A stretch of 64,000 nucleotides of DNA from Nocardia inohanensis NBRC 100128 (GTDB lineage: Bacteria; Actinomycetota; Actinomycetes; Mycobacteriales; Mycobacteriaceae): the NCBI RefSeq assembly GCF_001612945.1, contig NZ_BDBK01000010.1, forward strand, positions 372,001 through 436,000, written 5' to 3'. Each line of letters begins with the position of its first letter. The stretch's first letter is position 1. Of the stretch, positions 26,529-34,697 are shown in pieces. Under the pieces are notes generated by a model. The model saw nothing but the letters and a program-made list of their open reading frames with translations, was not told the DNA's origin and did no database searches. Position numbers and translations under genes: made by a program.

Positions 26529-28738
26529 GCGTGCACCTCCACGGGCAGCACGGTCAGATGCTGGGCGAGCGGGCGGCGCGGGCTCGGGACGGCGGCGGGT
26601 TCGGTGACTCCCGCGACCACCCGGAACGCCACTCCGACCAGCGCTTCCGAACCTTCGAGCAGGGATTCCCGCAGTTGCGCCAGGTGCGTGCCGATCTCCT
26701 GCTGTTCGGCGGCGTCGAATACGTCGGCGTCCTCGGTCAGCAGCAGTTCGGCTTCGCAGAGCAGCGCGGTGGTGGGATGGATGCCGATCCCGGCGGCGGT
26801 GGCGGTCAGCCACAGGCGCTGGAAGGCACGGCCCGCCTCCACCACATCGCGGCGGGATTCGCTCGCGCAGGTGAAAGCGCCTACCAGGGAAGCGTTTTCG
26901 GCCCAGTCCTGGCTGAACTGCAACAGCGCTGTACCTTCACCGCGCTCGTGCAAGAACTCGGCGACCTTCGGCCGGCGCAGCAGCCGCAGCGCGGTGCGTT
27001 CGGGGAAGGTCAGTTGCAGGTTCTCCACCGGGACGCCGTCGAGCCGGTCCGGATGGTCGGCGCCGAAATAGAATTCGTGGAATGCCTCGGTGTGCATGCG
27101 GTCCACCAGCACCCGCAGCCGGTTGCCGACAGCCACGCCGGCCCCGAACCGCTGCTTCACCGTCGCATCCGAGCTCAGATGCAGCCTCGAGCTGAATCCC
27201 GTTGTGGCGCTTACCAGTGCCGCCCGCTCCCGTTCGCCCAGCGCCCGGCCGGTGGCACGGGTGCGCTGGGCGAAGCGGGTGGTCAGGGCTTCGGCGAGGG
27301 CGATCTCGGCGGGCTCCGGGTCAGTACCGGCGGCCAGGGTGATGCGGGTGTAGACATCGCTGTCCGTACCGTGCGGGTCGTACTCGACGGTGGCGTCGAG
27401 GCCGCGGGCGCGCGCGGCGACCACGATGCTCTCGGTGACCACGCCCATGACGATGCGATGCGCATTGCCGCGGCTGTCCATCAGCGGGTGCGCGGCGGTG
27501 CGCTCGGGCGCGTGCGCCACCTCGATCACGCTGCCGCGCAGCAGGAATCGCCATTCCTGGGAGTTGCCGCCCGAGGGTGAGCGCATGGCGGCCTCGAGGA
27601 TTTCCCGAATGTCCTCCGGCAGCTCGGCGGGTTCGGCGGTCACCGGTTCGGCGATGACCGGCCGCGGCGCGGGCAACGGCGTGAATCCGATGCCGTGCGG
27701 CAGCTCCACGCTGCGCCGGCCCGACGGCACCTGCTGCCCGAGCAGGATGCCGCGCACCGCGGTGGCGACCACGGCCCCACCGTGATTCACCTCCGAGGCC
27801 AGTTGCGGCCAGGTGGTGAGGGTGCGATCCATTTCGATGACCGAGGCGGCGATGCGATCGGAGATGCCGTCCACGCCGATCATGGTGGCCATGGCGGCCA
27901 GCTGCACGTCGAGGTCGGCCTCCTCGAGCATCTCGGTGCTCAATTCGCCCAGCAGGCCGTGCATGATCGGCCGCTCGGGTTCCAGGTCGAAGCGCTCGAT
28001 ATCCAGGACGCCGCGGTCGCTGGCCTCCATGACCACGGGAATGCCGCGCGCCCTGGCGCGTTCGCGCACCAGCAGCTTCACGAACGGCATATCGCACTCC
28101 TCGACGACCAGGTCGAGGGGGCGTTCGCCGCCCAGGAACATCTCGATATTGAGGTCGTCGACGCCGTCCTCGTACACCTTCACATCCAGGTACGGGTCGA
28201 GTTCGGCGATCCGGCGGGCGGTCAGCACCGCCTTGTTCACGCCGATCTCGGCCACCGCGGCGGACAGGCGATTGAGGTTGGACAGCTCCAGCTCGTCGAA
28301 GTCGGCGAGTTTGATGGTGCCGCAGGATCTTTCCAGCGCGATGGTGAGCGCGACCGCGCTGCCCACGGACAGGCCGATCACGCCGACGGTCTTACCGCGC
28401 AGCAGTTCCTGTTCGCGGGCGGTCAGCTTGTTGCGGTTGGCGGCGGTGCGGACCTCCACGAACTCGGCTTCGTCGAGGGTGTGCACCAGCAGGCGCGACC
28501 ACGGGTAGTGGACCCAGACGCCGTACTCGGCGCGCGGTGTGGCGCCGAGCAGGTCGGCCACCACGTCGTCGCGGTCGGCGAAGCGGCCGCGATCCGCGCT
28601 GCGGATCTTGGCCAGGTTCTCCAGCTGGGACTGGATTTCGTCACGGCGTTCGGCGATGGCGCCGGACCGCTCCAGCTCCTGGACGGCGGCGGCATCGGCC
28701 GGCTCGCCCAGCCGGTAGATGGTCGGGCGGTAGTTCAC
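26525..28738 (-). CDS. ThiF/E1-like adenylyltransferase fused to nitroreductase domain (Rv1355c-like)
   Basis: A 737-aa two-domain protein like mycobacterial Rv1355c (annotated MoeY). The E1-like domain at about 110-370 has the nucleotide loop IGLSVGSAV (121-129) and ADFDELELSNLNR (145-157) with the conserved Asp and Arg finger. The nitroreductase-like FMN domain follows from about 405 (AAMRSPSGGNSQEWRF) to 700. E1 enzymes adenylate carboxylates and nitroreductase domains oxidise or reduce, so the fusion could activate and then modify one substrate, reminiscent of azole-forming enzymes but without a YcaO partner. GTG 28738 overlaps the methyltransferase stop by 4 nt. Confidence 0.83.
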   Translation of the reverse strand: MNYRPTIYRLGEPADAAAVQELERSGAIAERRDEIQSQLENLAKIRSADRGRFADRDDVVADLLGATPRAEYGVWVHYPWSRLLVHTLDEAEFVEVRTAANRNKLTAREQELLRGKTVGVIGLSVGSAVALTIALERSCGTIKLADFDELELSNLNRLSAAVAEIGVNKAVLTARRIAELDPYLDVKVYEDGVDDLNIEMFLGGERPLDLVVEECDMPFVKLLVRERARARGIPVVMEASDRGVLDIERFDLEPERPIMHGLLGELSTEMLEEADLDVQLAAMATMIGVDGISDRIAASVIEMDRTLTTWPQLASEVNHGGAVVATAVRGILLGQQVPSGRRSVELPHGIGFTPLPAPRPVIAEPVTAEPAELPEDIREILEAAMRSPSGGNSQEWRFLLRGSVIEVAHAPERTAAHPLMDSRGNAHRIVMGVVTESIVVAARARGLDATVEYDPHGTDSDVYTRITLAAGTDPEPAEIALAEALTTRFAQRTRATGRALGERERAALVSATTGFSSRLHLSSDATVKQRFGAGVAVGNRLRVLVDRMHTEAFHEFYFGADHPDRLDGVPVENLQLTFPERTALRLLRRPKVAEFLHERGEGTALLQFSQDWAENASLVGAFTCASESRRDVVEAGRAFQRLWLTATAAGIGIHPTTALLCEAELLLTEDADVFDAAEQQEIGTHLAQLRESLLEGSEALVGVAFRVVAGVTEPAAVPSPRRPLAQHLTVLPVEVHA

Positions 28739-29823
28739 GAGCTGCCCTCCCGGCGCGGGCGGGCCAGGATGACGCGGTGCATGGGCGCATCCAGCAGCGC
28801 CACCCGCTCCAATTCCGCGACGCGCAGCCATTCGTCGTATTCTGCGAGTCGATAGGTGGCGCCGCCGCCGGTCACCATCATGGAAACCGCGAACAGGGCC
28901 GCGAATCTGTCCTGCGGAGAATCGGTCTCCGCGCCGCCCACCTGAATATTGTCGACAATGCAGATGATGCCGTCGTCGGCGACCGATTCACGCGCCTTTT
29001 CCAGAAGTTTCTCCGCGCCACTCGGATTCACCAGATGGAAAATGTTCGCGAATATCACCAGATCGCGTCCGGTACCCCATTCGGAGGTCCAGAAATCGGC
29101 GCCGCGGGCCTCGAACCGCTCCCCCACCCCGAGCGCGGCGGCCTGCTTGGCGGCGATCCGGAGGATGTTCGGCGCATCCACCCCGGTGGCGGTGGCGGCC
29201 GGGAAGTCGCCGAGCAGCAGCTGCCCGTAAACCCCTGAGCCGCAACCGATATCGAGGACATCGCGGGCCTCGCCCGCACCCCACCCGGCGGCGCGCAGCC
29301 ACGCGGTGATCTTGTCCACGATCGGCGGCGCCCAGAAGTTGATGCCGGTGACCAGGTCCTCGTAGGCCACGGCCGAGATGCCGTTGTTCTCGATCTCACC
29401 GTCGTGCCCGGAAATACCCTCCCGCACAACGCGATCCAGCTTCCGCCAGGCGTCCCCCGACACCGACCGGTTGTAGCCGATCTTGCCGATCAGACTGTAC
29501 ATCGACCCCGCGGTCAGGCAGGCCGCCACCGATTCGTCGACTTCGTAGAGCGGTTCCCCGTCCACCCCGTCCCGCCCGGAAACCCAGCCGTACGCTGCGA
29601 GCGCGTCCAGCAGTACCCGCACGCTACGTTCGTCCGCCCCAATGGATTTCGCCACTGCCGTACTGCTTGCCGCCCCACTCCGCAGCACATCGAATATGCC
29701 CAGCGCACTGGCCGATTCCAGCATCGCCGGCTGCCACTGCGCCACCAGCGCCGCATACAGCTGATGTGCCGCAGCGATCTCGGCCCCATCCCCGATTTCG
29801 GCGCGATCGAGTATCTCCGTCAT
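28735..29823 (-). CDS. class I SAM-dependent O-methyltransferase
   Basis: A 362-aa methyltransferase. An N-terminal winged-helix dimerisation region (LYAALVAQWQPAMLESASAL, LGIFDVL) precedes a Rossmann fold with SAM motif VLDIGCGSGVYG, GVDAP and FANIFHLVNP. This architecture is that of small-molecule O-methyltransferases in secondary metabolism. ATG 29823 is preferred over an upstream TTG. It leads the five-gene operon ending at the MMPL exporter. Confidence 0.87.
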   Translation of the reverse strand: MTEILDRAEIGDGAEIAAAHQLYAALVAQWQPAMLESASALGIFDVLRSGAASSTAVAKSIGADERSVRVLLDALAAYGWVSGRDGVDGEPLYEVDESVAACLTAGSMYSLIGKIGYNRSVSGDAWRKLDRVVREGISGHDGEIENNGISAVAYEDLVTGINFWAPPIVDKITAWLRAAGWGAGEARDVLDIGCGSGVYGQLLLGDFPAATATGVDAPNILRIAAKQAAALGVGERFEARGADFWTSEWGTGRDLVIFANIFHLVNPSGAEKLLEKARESVADDGIICIVDNIQVGGAETDSPQDRFAALFAVSMMVTGGGATYRLAEYDEWLRVAELERVALLDAPMHRVILARPRREGSS

Positions 29824-30040
29824 CAACAACCCCAAATTCAGGACGTACAGAGCTGCGCCATCGAAGCCTTTTCGTCAATTCGATACATGAATCCCGTCGG
29901 TTTTATACCGTAGCAATGCATTCGGGTGCACGGTCAATGTGCGACTGCACATTCGCATGCGGCATCGACTGTGCCACAACCCAAGCCCCCACGCCTTGAC
30001 AAGCGTCCAATAAGTAGACGAAACCCCGAGTTACAAATTA

Positions 30041-30490
30041 CTACGCCACGGCCCGCCGCTCCCGTGGAATCAGCAAAAGAAGCAAAGAAATCACCAGTCC
30101 CCCACCCACCAGATACAACCCCCACGCCCCCGAGACCAGATCCCGCCACCCATCCCGCAACTCCTGATCGAACCGCTCGTCCAACCGCCAAGCCAGCACC
30201 CCCAGCGCCGCCAGCCCGGCCACCACCCCGACCCACCCCAGCCCCCGCGACCCGATCAGCGCGGCCAGCAGGATCACCACCGCCACCCCCAGCACCACCA
30301 TGATCAACGTGGTCGGAAACGAAGGCTCCTCACCCCCGACCTGCGCCAGCGACACCCCCGCCCCGAACCCGTCCCGCACATCCTCGAACCCCACATTCCG
30401 GGCATCCACCGTCCCCACCAACGGCCCGAACGCCCCCACCCCCACGGCGATTGCGCAAGCGAACAACAACAGGTGCACGAAAGTACGCAT
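30041..30490 (-). CDS. four-helix membrane protein of unknown function
   Basis: A 149-aa protein with four hydrophobic segments, at about 5-25, 60-80, 85-100 and 122-142, and a basic C-terminus (IPRERRAVA). A loop after helix 1 (VDARNVGFEDVRDGF) is likely outside. GTGGAG precedes the ATG closely. No family recognised. It is the same direction as the methyltransferase operon but 217 nt upstream of it. Confidence 0.7.
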   Translation of the reverse strand: MRTFVHLLLFACAIAVGVGAFGPLVGTVDARNVGFEDVRDGFGAGVSLAQVGGEEPSFPTTLIMVVLGVAVVILLAALIGSRGLGWVGVVAGLAALGVLAWRLDERFDQELRDGWRDLVSGAWGLYLVGGGLVISLLLLLIPRERRAVA

Positions 30491-30723
30491 ACTCCACGGT
30501 ATTGCGCCCGGCTCGATCGCGCACCGTCCGAAAACAGCGAGCGCCGCCGCCCCGGACTGGCTCGCCTGCGCGCGCTCGCCGACCGCTGCTCCCCGTCCGA
30601 CCGCTCCGACGCCGCCTACTGACCTCATCCGGCAGCCTTGTTACCTTCCTCCGGCGGCCCTCGTCATAGCTGTGACGACCGAATCCGAACGGTTGTCACT
30701 CGACCGACGAAGTGGAGAGCAAG

Positions 30724-31113
30724 ATGCTGAACAACATCATGTACGCGACGATCTATGTCACCGATCAGGACCGGGCGCTGCGGTTCTACACCGAGGGGCT
30801 CGGGCTGGAGAAGCGGATCGACTACCCGGGCCCCGATGGGCGCTTTCTCACCGTCGGCGTGCCCGACAGCCCGGTTCAGATCATCCTGTGGGCGCATGCC
30901 GCCGCGGCTGGTCAGCCCGCCGCCGGGGCGACCGCTTCGCCCGGGCCGCTCATTCTCGAATCGGACGACCTGCGAAAGGATTTCGAGCTGATGCGCGAAC
31001 GCGGCGTCACCTTCACCGCCTCCGAACCCGAGGACTATCCGTTCGGTGTCCGGATCGAAGCGCTCGACCCGGACGGCAACCGGATCTCGCTGCGCGAGCA
31101 GCGGAAGCCGTGA
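30724..31113 (+). CDS. VOC (glyoxalase/dioxygenase fold) family protein
   Basis: A 129-aa protein with two beta-alpha-beta-beta-beta modules: YATIYVTDQDRALRFYTEGL and later FGVRIEALDPDGNRISLRE. GGAGAG lies 4 nt before the ATG. It overlaps the downstream sigma factor by 4 nt (GTGA). ECF41 sigma factors are typically paired with small carboxymuconolactone decarboxylase, oxidoreductase or epimerase genes, and this VOC protein fills that place. Substrate unknown. Confidence 0.87.
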   Translation: MLNNIMYATIYVTDQDRALRFYTEGLGLEKRIDYPGPDGRFLTVGVPDSPVQIILWAHAAAAGQPAAGATASPGPLILESDDLRKDFELMRERGVTFTASEPEDYPFGVRIEALDPDGNRISLREQRKP

Positions 31114-31970
31114 CCGACGAAACCGCCCTCGTCACCGAGGTTTTCGAAGCCCAGCGCGACCGGTTGCGCGCCGTCGCCTACCGCGTGCTGGGCTCGCACG
31201 CCGATGCCGAGGACGTGGTGCAGGAAGCCTGGTTGCGCCTGATCCGCCAGGATCCGTCAACGATCGCCAACCTGCCCGGCTGGCTGACCACGGTGGTCGG
31301 CCGGATCAGCCTGGACCTGCTGCGCTCCCGCAAGTCCCATCCCGAAACGACGTACGGGCAGGAGTTCTCACCACTCGTCGTGACTCCGGCCGATGAACCA
31401 CCCCCGGACGAACAAGCGGCCCTGGCCGATGCACTGGGACTGGCCATGCTCGTAGTCCTCGACTCCCTCACCCCGAGTGAACGTCTGGCCTTCGTACTCC
31501 ACGACATGTTCGCGGTACCGTTCACCGAAATCGCCCGCATCCTGGGCAAATCCGCCGACGCCACCAAGATGCTCGCCAGCCGCGCCCGCCGCAAGGTCCG
31601 CGAACCGGATCAGCACCCGGACGACACCCGCGACCACCGCGACGCGGTCCGGGCATTCCAGGCCGCCGCCCTGGCCGGAGATTTCGAAGCCCTACTACGC
31701 GTACTCGACCCGGACGTGCGACTGACCGTGGACACCCCCGGCGGCATAGTCGTCACCCTCGGCGCGACAGCCGTCGCCTCCGGCGCACGCATGTTCTCCG
31801 GAGAAGTCGCCCGCCACCGCGCGGTCGTGGTCAACGGCCTCCCCGGCCAAATGTCCTGGCGCCCCGACGGAACTCCCCTGTCCGTCATCGCATTCCGCAT
31901 CACCGAAGGCCGGATCATCGCGATTCACATCGTGGTGGACCCGGCCAAACTCGCCGCGATCCCGCTATGA
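31110..31970 (+). CDS. ECF41/SigJ-type sigma factor with SnoaL-like C-terminal domain
   Basis: A 286-aa sigma factor. Region 2 includes RLRAVAYRVLGSHADAEDVV and WLTTVVGRISLDLLRSRK; region 4 is LTPSERLAFVLHDMFAVPF with helix-turn-helix near GKSADATKMLASRARRKVR. Residues 180-286 form a SnoaL-like domain (HRDAVRAFQAAALAGDFEAL, ending IHIVVDPAKLAAIPL), which in ECF41 factors acts as a built-in regulator. GTG 31110 overlaps the VOC gene. The last 6 bases overlap the convergent DUF397 gene. Confidence 0.9.
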   Translation: MTDETALVTEVFEAQRDRLRAVAYRVLGSHADAEDVVQEAWLRLIRQDPSTIANLPGWLTTVVGRISLDLLRSRKSHPETTYGQEFSPLVVTPADEPPPDEQAALADALGLAMLVVLDSLTPSERLAFVLHDMFAVPFTEIARILGKSADATKMLASRARRKVREPDQHPDDTRDHRDAVRAFQAAALAGDFEALLRVLDPDVRLTVDTPGGIVVTLGATAVASGARMFSGEVARHRAVVVNGLPGQMSWRPDGTPLSVIAFRITEGRIIAIHIVVDPAKLAAIPL

Positions 31971-32153
31971 GCCGATGGAGGATACGAACGTAGACCACTC
32001 ACCGGCGCTGAAGACCAGCGCCGGTCCGTGTGGATTCTTCGAATCACGAACTCCGACAGCATCACCCGACAAAAAGGCGACTTCTACACACTGACCGCTG
32101 CTCTCGCTGTAGCTGCTCTTGATCCAGCGTGCACTGGATAGTTCAACGTTCAC
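31965..32153 (-). CDS. DUF397 domain protein
   Basis: A 62-aa protein with the DUF397 signature WIKSSYSESSGQCVEVA and VGVRDSKNPHGPALVF. GTG 32153 has AGGAG 8 nt upstream. It overlaps the DUF5753/HTH regulator gene by 11 nt. DUF397 proteins are usually encoded beside such regulators (as in Streptomyces WhiJ-like systems) and are thought to modulate them. Confidence 0.92.
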   Translation of the reverse strand: MNVELSSARWIKSSYSESSGQCVEVAFLSGDAVGVRDSKNPHGPALVFSAGEWSTFVSSIGS

Positions 32154-33048
32154 CGTCGAATCTCCTTGCTACCTGCCGCAACAGGTCTCGGGTCAGGGCC
32201 TCGTCCAGCGTGGTCCGCCGTACGGCATCGGCAAAGTCATGGTATCGCTGAACGACATCGCGCTTTTCGATGTACAAGTCGCTGCTCATCGCGCCGTCGA
32301 GGTAGACGATCGGCGGCTCGATCGACTCACCCCGGCTGTCGATTCCGAAGTCGAGCAGTACGAAAGGCACAGCAGGCAGGCCCCATACGAACCCTGCCGA
32401 GAACGGATGTACTCGCAGACTCACATTGGGCAACTTGCTGATCTCGGCCAAGTGCCGCAACTGCGCCGCCATCACGCTCGGACTACCGACCATCCGATGC
32501 AGAGCCGACTCGTGCAGCAGCACTTCCAAACTGAGCGGACGTGTCTTGCGAGTGACGATGACCTGCCGATCCATTCGTACTTCGACCCGCCGCTCGATGT
32601 CCTCTTCACTGCCCTCCACGAGAAACGCTTTGGTCATCGCACGCGCGTAGGCGGCGGTCTGCAACAACCCCGGGACCATTTCCTGATACGAGATGACCTT
32701 CCGAGCGGCACGCTCCATGCGCACGTACATGTTGAACGCATCGGAGAAGAGGCCACCCAGCGATGTGACACCGTCCTCACCACGCGCCGCCGCACGCGAC
32801 GCCAGGCCGACCGCCTTCATGGTCTCGTCGGAATCGATCTCGTACAGCGTGCAGAGCTCCCGCACATCCTGCCGCCGAGGACTCACCGTCTTCCCGGTCT
32901 CGAGCCGCTGTAATGCGTTGAAGCTCAACTGAACTTCCCGCGCGGCGGTGACGATCGATAGCCCGCGCCCCTCCCGAGCCTCGCGCAGGAACCGGCCCAA
33001 CTGCCGTCGCATCAACGTCGGCGAGGTGCCTTCGTCCATCGCGGCCAT
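32143..33048 (-). CDS. XRE helix-turn-helix / DUF5753 regulator
   Basis: A 301-aa regulator. The HTH is at 12-70 (QLGRFLREAREGRGLSIVTA, LSFNALQRLETGKTVSPRR), followed by the DUF5753 domain from about 105 (ARKVISYQEMVPGLLQTAAY, RVHPFSAGF). GGGGAG precedes the ATG. The DUF397 gene overlaps its end. Members of this family control development or antibiotic production in Streptomyces; the target here is unknown. Confidence 0.92.
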   Translation of the reverse strand: MAAMDEGTSPTLMRRQLGRFLREAREGRGLSIVTAAREVQLSFNALQRLETGKTVSPRRQDVRELCTLYEIDSDETMKAVGLASRAAARGEDGVTSLGGLFSDAFNMYVRMERAARKVISYQEMVPGLLQTAAYARAMTKAFLVEGSEEDIERRVEVRMDRQVIVTRKTRPLSLEVLLHESALHRMVGSPSVMAAQLRHLAEISKLPNVSLRVHPFSAGFVWGLPAVPFVLLDFGIDSRGESIEPPIVYLDGAMSSDLYIEKRDVVQRYHDFADAVRRTTLDEALTRDLLRQVARRFDGER

Positions 33049-33196
33049 GAGTGCTCCCCTTCGTCCGAATGCACAGCCGTAGGAATCCGCCTAGCAATCG
33101 TCCCCGAATCCGCATCTCGTCATGGGGTTTCCGGCGAACCTGTCTGAATATTCGGATACCACATATCCGCTGGTCTGCCGGTGGTCTGCTGATCCC

Positions 33197-33487
33197 ATGG
33201 ACAGCATGCGCGACATGGAGATTCGCGTTCTGCGCGAAGTCATAGAGGCCGTGGAGAGGCGACTGGTCGCTCTCGAATCCGGCGGGGTGACCGTCATCGC
33301 CCCTCGGTCGCACATTTACGCCGCGACCGTTCAAGCGCTGCTGGCCAGCGCTCGCACGACCGGCCATTACGGGGCGGGCAGTCTTGTTCGCGCGCCGCTA
33401 CTGGACGCGATCCTGCCCGGCACCGACGCATCCCCTTGGGACGCAGCGATTTACACCCTTCTGCTCGGCAGCGTCTCGGTCGACTGA
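33197..33487 (+). CDS. small hypothetical protein divergent from DUF5753 regulator
   Basis: A 96-aa acidic-to-neutral protein, MDSMRDMEIRVLREVIEAVE, then VIAPRSHIYAATVQALLAS. It looks helical throughout and soluble. An in-frame ATG at 33122 would add 25 residues, but neither start has a strong RBS, so the N-terminus is uncertain. It sits head-to-head with the DUF5753/DUF397 pair and may be its target or partner. Confidence 0.55.
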   Translation: MDSMRDMEIRVLREVIEAVERRLVALESGGVTVIAPRSHIYAATVQALLASARTTGHYGAGSLVRAPLLDAILPGTDASPWDAAIYTLLLGSVSVD

Positions 33488-33495
33488 CGCGCGGA

Positions 33496-34059
33496 TTATC
33501 CGACGAAGTCGACGGCGGCGACCATGGCGCGGGCCAGGTCTTCCGGATCGTCACCGGCGAAGGACGAATCGACGAAAGCTCCTTCGCGCCAGAGGGAGGC
33601 GAAGCCGTGGACCAGGGACCAGGCGGCGAGGGAGGCGGCGGGGCGGGATTCGATCGAGACGGCGAGTTCGTTTATGCCGGAGCGGAGTTCGGCTCCGGAG
33701 TGCTTGCGGGCGGCGATGAGGCGGTCATCGTCGGAGCGGAGCAGGTCGTGGCGGTACATGACGTCGAAGTGGCCGGGGTGGGTGCGGGCGAAGCGGATGT
33801 AGGCGAGGGCTACTTCGCGGAAATCGCCGGTGGCCGCGTGTAGTTCGGCGGCGAGCAGGTCGAAGCCCTGGATGGCCAGTTCGGTCAGCAGGCCCTGGCG
33901 GTTGCCGAAGTGGTGGGCGGGGGCGGCGTGGGAGACGCCGACTCGCTGGGCCAGGGCGCGCAGGGAGACGGAGTCGATGCCGTCGGTGGCGATCTGGTCG
34001 GCGGCGGCGGTCAGCAGGGAGGCTCGCAGGTCGCCGTGGTGGTAGGCGTTCTTGGTCAC
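33496..34059 (-). CDS. TetR/AcrR transcriptional regulator
   Basis: A 187-aa repressor. The HTH is SLRALAQRVGVSHAAPAHHFG with YHHGDLRASLLTAAADQIA before it, and the C-terminal domain is of the TetR_C family 13-like type (FARTHPGHFDVMYRHDLL). It is divergent from the DoxX gene across 100 bp that contain a good promoter and an inverted TTGACA/TGTCAA pair, so it probably represses the DoxX gene. Confidence 0.9.
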   Translation of the reverse strand: MTKNAYHHGDLRASLLTAAADQIATDGIDSVSLRALAQRVGVSHAAPAHHFGNRQGLLTELAIQGFDLLAAELHAATGDFREVALAYIRFARTHPGHFDVMYRHDLLRSDDDRLIAARKHSGAELRSGINELAVSIESRPAASLAAWSLVHGFASLWREGAFVDSSFAGDDPEDLARAMVAAVDFVG

Positions 34060-34087
34060 GGGTCGATGGTCCCGCAGAATCTAGACA

Positions 34088-34129
34088 TTGACAAGTTCGG
34101 GTGGCCGAGCTTAATCTTTCCACTGTCAA
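34088..34129 (+). promoter_or_regulatory. promoter and possible TetR operator upstream of DoxX gene
   Basis: TTGACA (34088-34093) and TTAATC (34111-34116) are spaced 17 nt, a plausible housekeeping promoter for the DoxX gene. TGTCAA at 34124-34129 is the inverted copy of the -35 hexamer and brackets the -10, a likely binding arrangement for the divergent TetR protein. Confidence 0.5.
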
Positions 34130-34159
34130 GATGCTTGCTCGACCTTCAGGAGTCCCCAA

Positions 34160-34591
34160 ATGGCACCGCTCATCGCCCTGCTCGCCGTCACCGGAATCGC
34201 CCGCTTCGCCGGCTGGGCGGGAGTGGATTGGCTGGACTCGTGGCCGCACGCCGTCCGCATCGGGCTGGCGGTCATGTTCGCGCTCACCACGCTCGCTCAC
34301 TTCCAGCGGCCGCGGCGGGACGGGCTCATCGCCATGGTGCCGCCGCAGTTCCCGAACCCGGCCGCCATGGTCACGCTGACCGGGATCCTCGAAGCCGCCG
34401 GTGCGATCGGCCTGCTGATCCCGTGGGCGGCGCCGATCGCGGCCGTTTGCCTGGCATTGCTGCTGCTGATCATGTTCCCGGCCAATGTCCGGGCGGCGCG
34501 TCAGGGCATCGGCATCAAGACCATGCCGCTGCCGGTGCGGACCGTCGTACAGGTCGTCTTCATCGGCGCGTGCGTGCTCGCCGCGTTCTGA
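34160..34591 (+). CDS. DoxX family membrane protein
   Basis: A 143-aa protein with four membrane helices. The DoxX pattern LTTLAHFQRPRRDGLIAMVP, NPAAMVTLTGILEAAGAIGLL and FPANVRAARQGI is clear. AGGAG lies 7 nt before the ATG. Function of the family is loosely linked to redox or detoxification. Probably controlled by the divergent TetR regulator. Confidence 0.87.
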   Translation: MAPLIALLAVTGIARFAGWAGVDWLDSWPHAVRIGLAVMFALTTLAHFQRPRRDGLIAMVPPQFPNPAAMVTLTGILEAAGAIGLLIPWAAPIAAVCLALLLLIMFPANVRAARQGIGIKTMPLPVRTVVQVVFIGACVLAAF

Positions 34592-34600
34592 CCGCATGCC

Positions 34601-34686
34601 CCCCTGTCATTCCGGCGCGCTTTTGGCCGGAATCCACACAGCGCGACCGTGTGGATTCCGGCTGAAAGCATGCCGGAATGACGGGG
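34601..34686. repeat. 86-bp REP-like interrupted palindrome acting as convergent terminator
   Basis: The outer arms (TGTCATTCCGGC near 34605-34616 and GCCGGAATGACGGGG at 34672-34686) pair, the middle GCTTT/AAAGC pairs, and the inner arms CCGGAATCCACAC (34627-34639) and GTGTGGATTCCGG (34649-34661) pair perfectly. The whole forms a long cruciform between convergent genes. CATTCCGG-rich palindromes like this recur in actinobacterial genomes. Confidence 0.75.
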
Positions 34687-34697
34687 CGGACCAGCGG

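Noticed and set aside
30694..30700. TGTCACT resembling the -35 element of ECF41 promoters
   Set aside because: No CGTC-like -10 at the expected spacing and too close to the VOC start codon.
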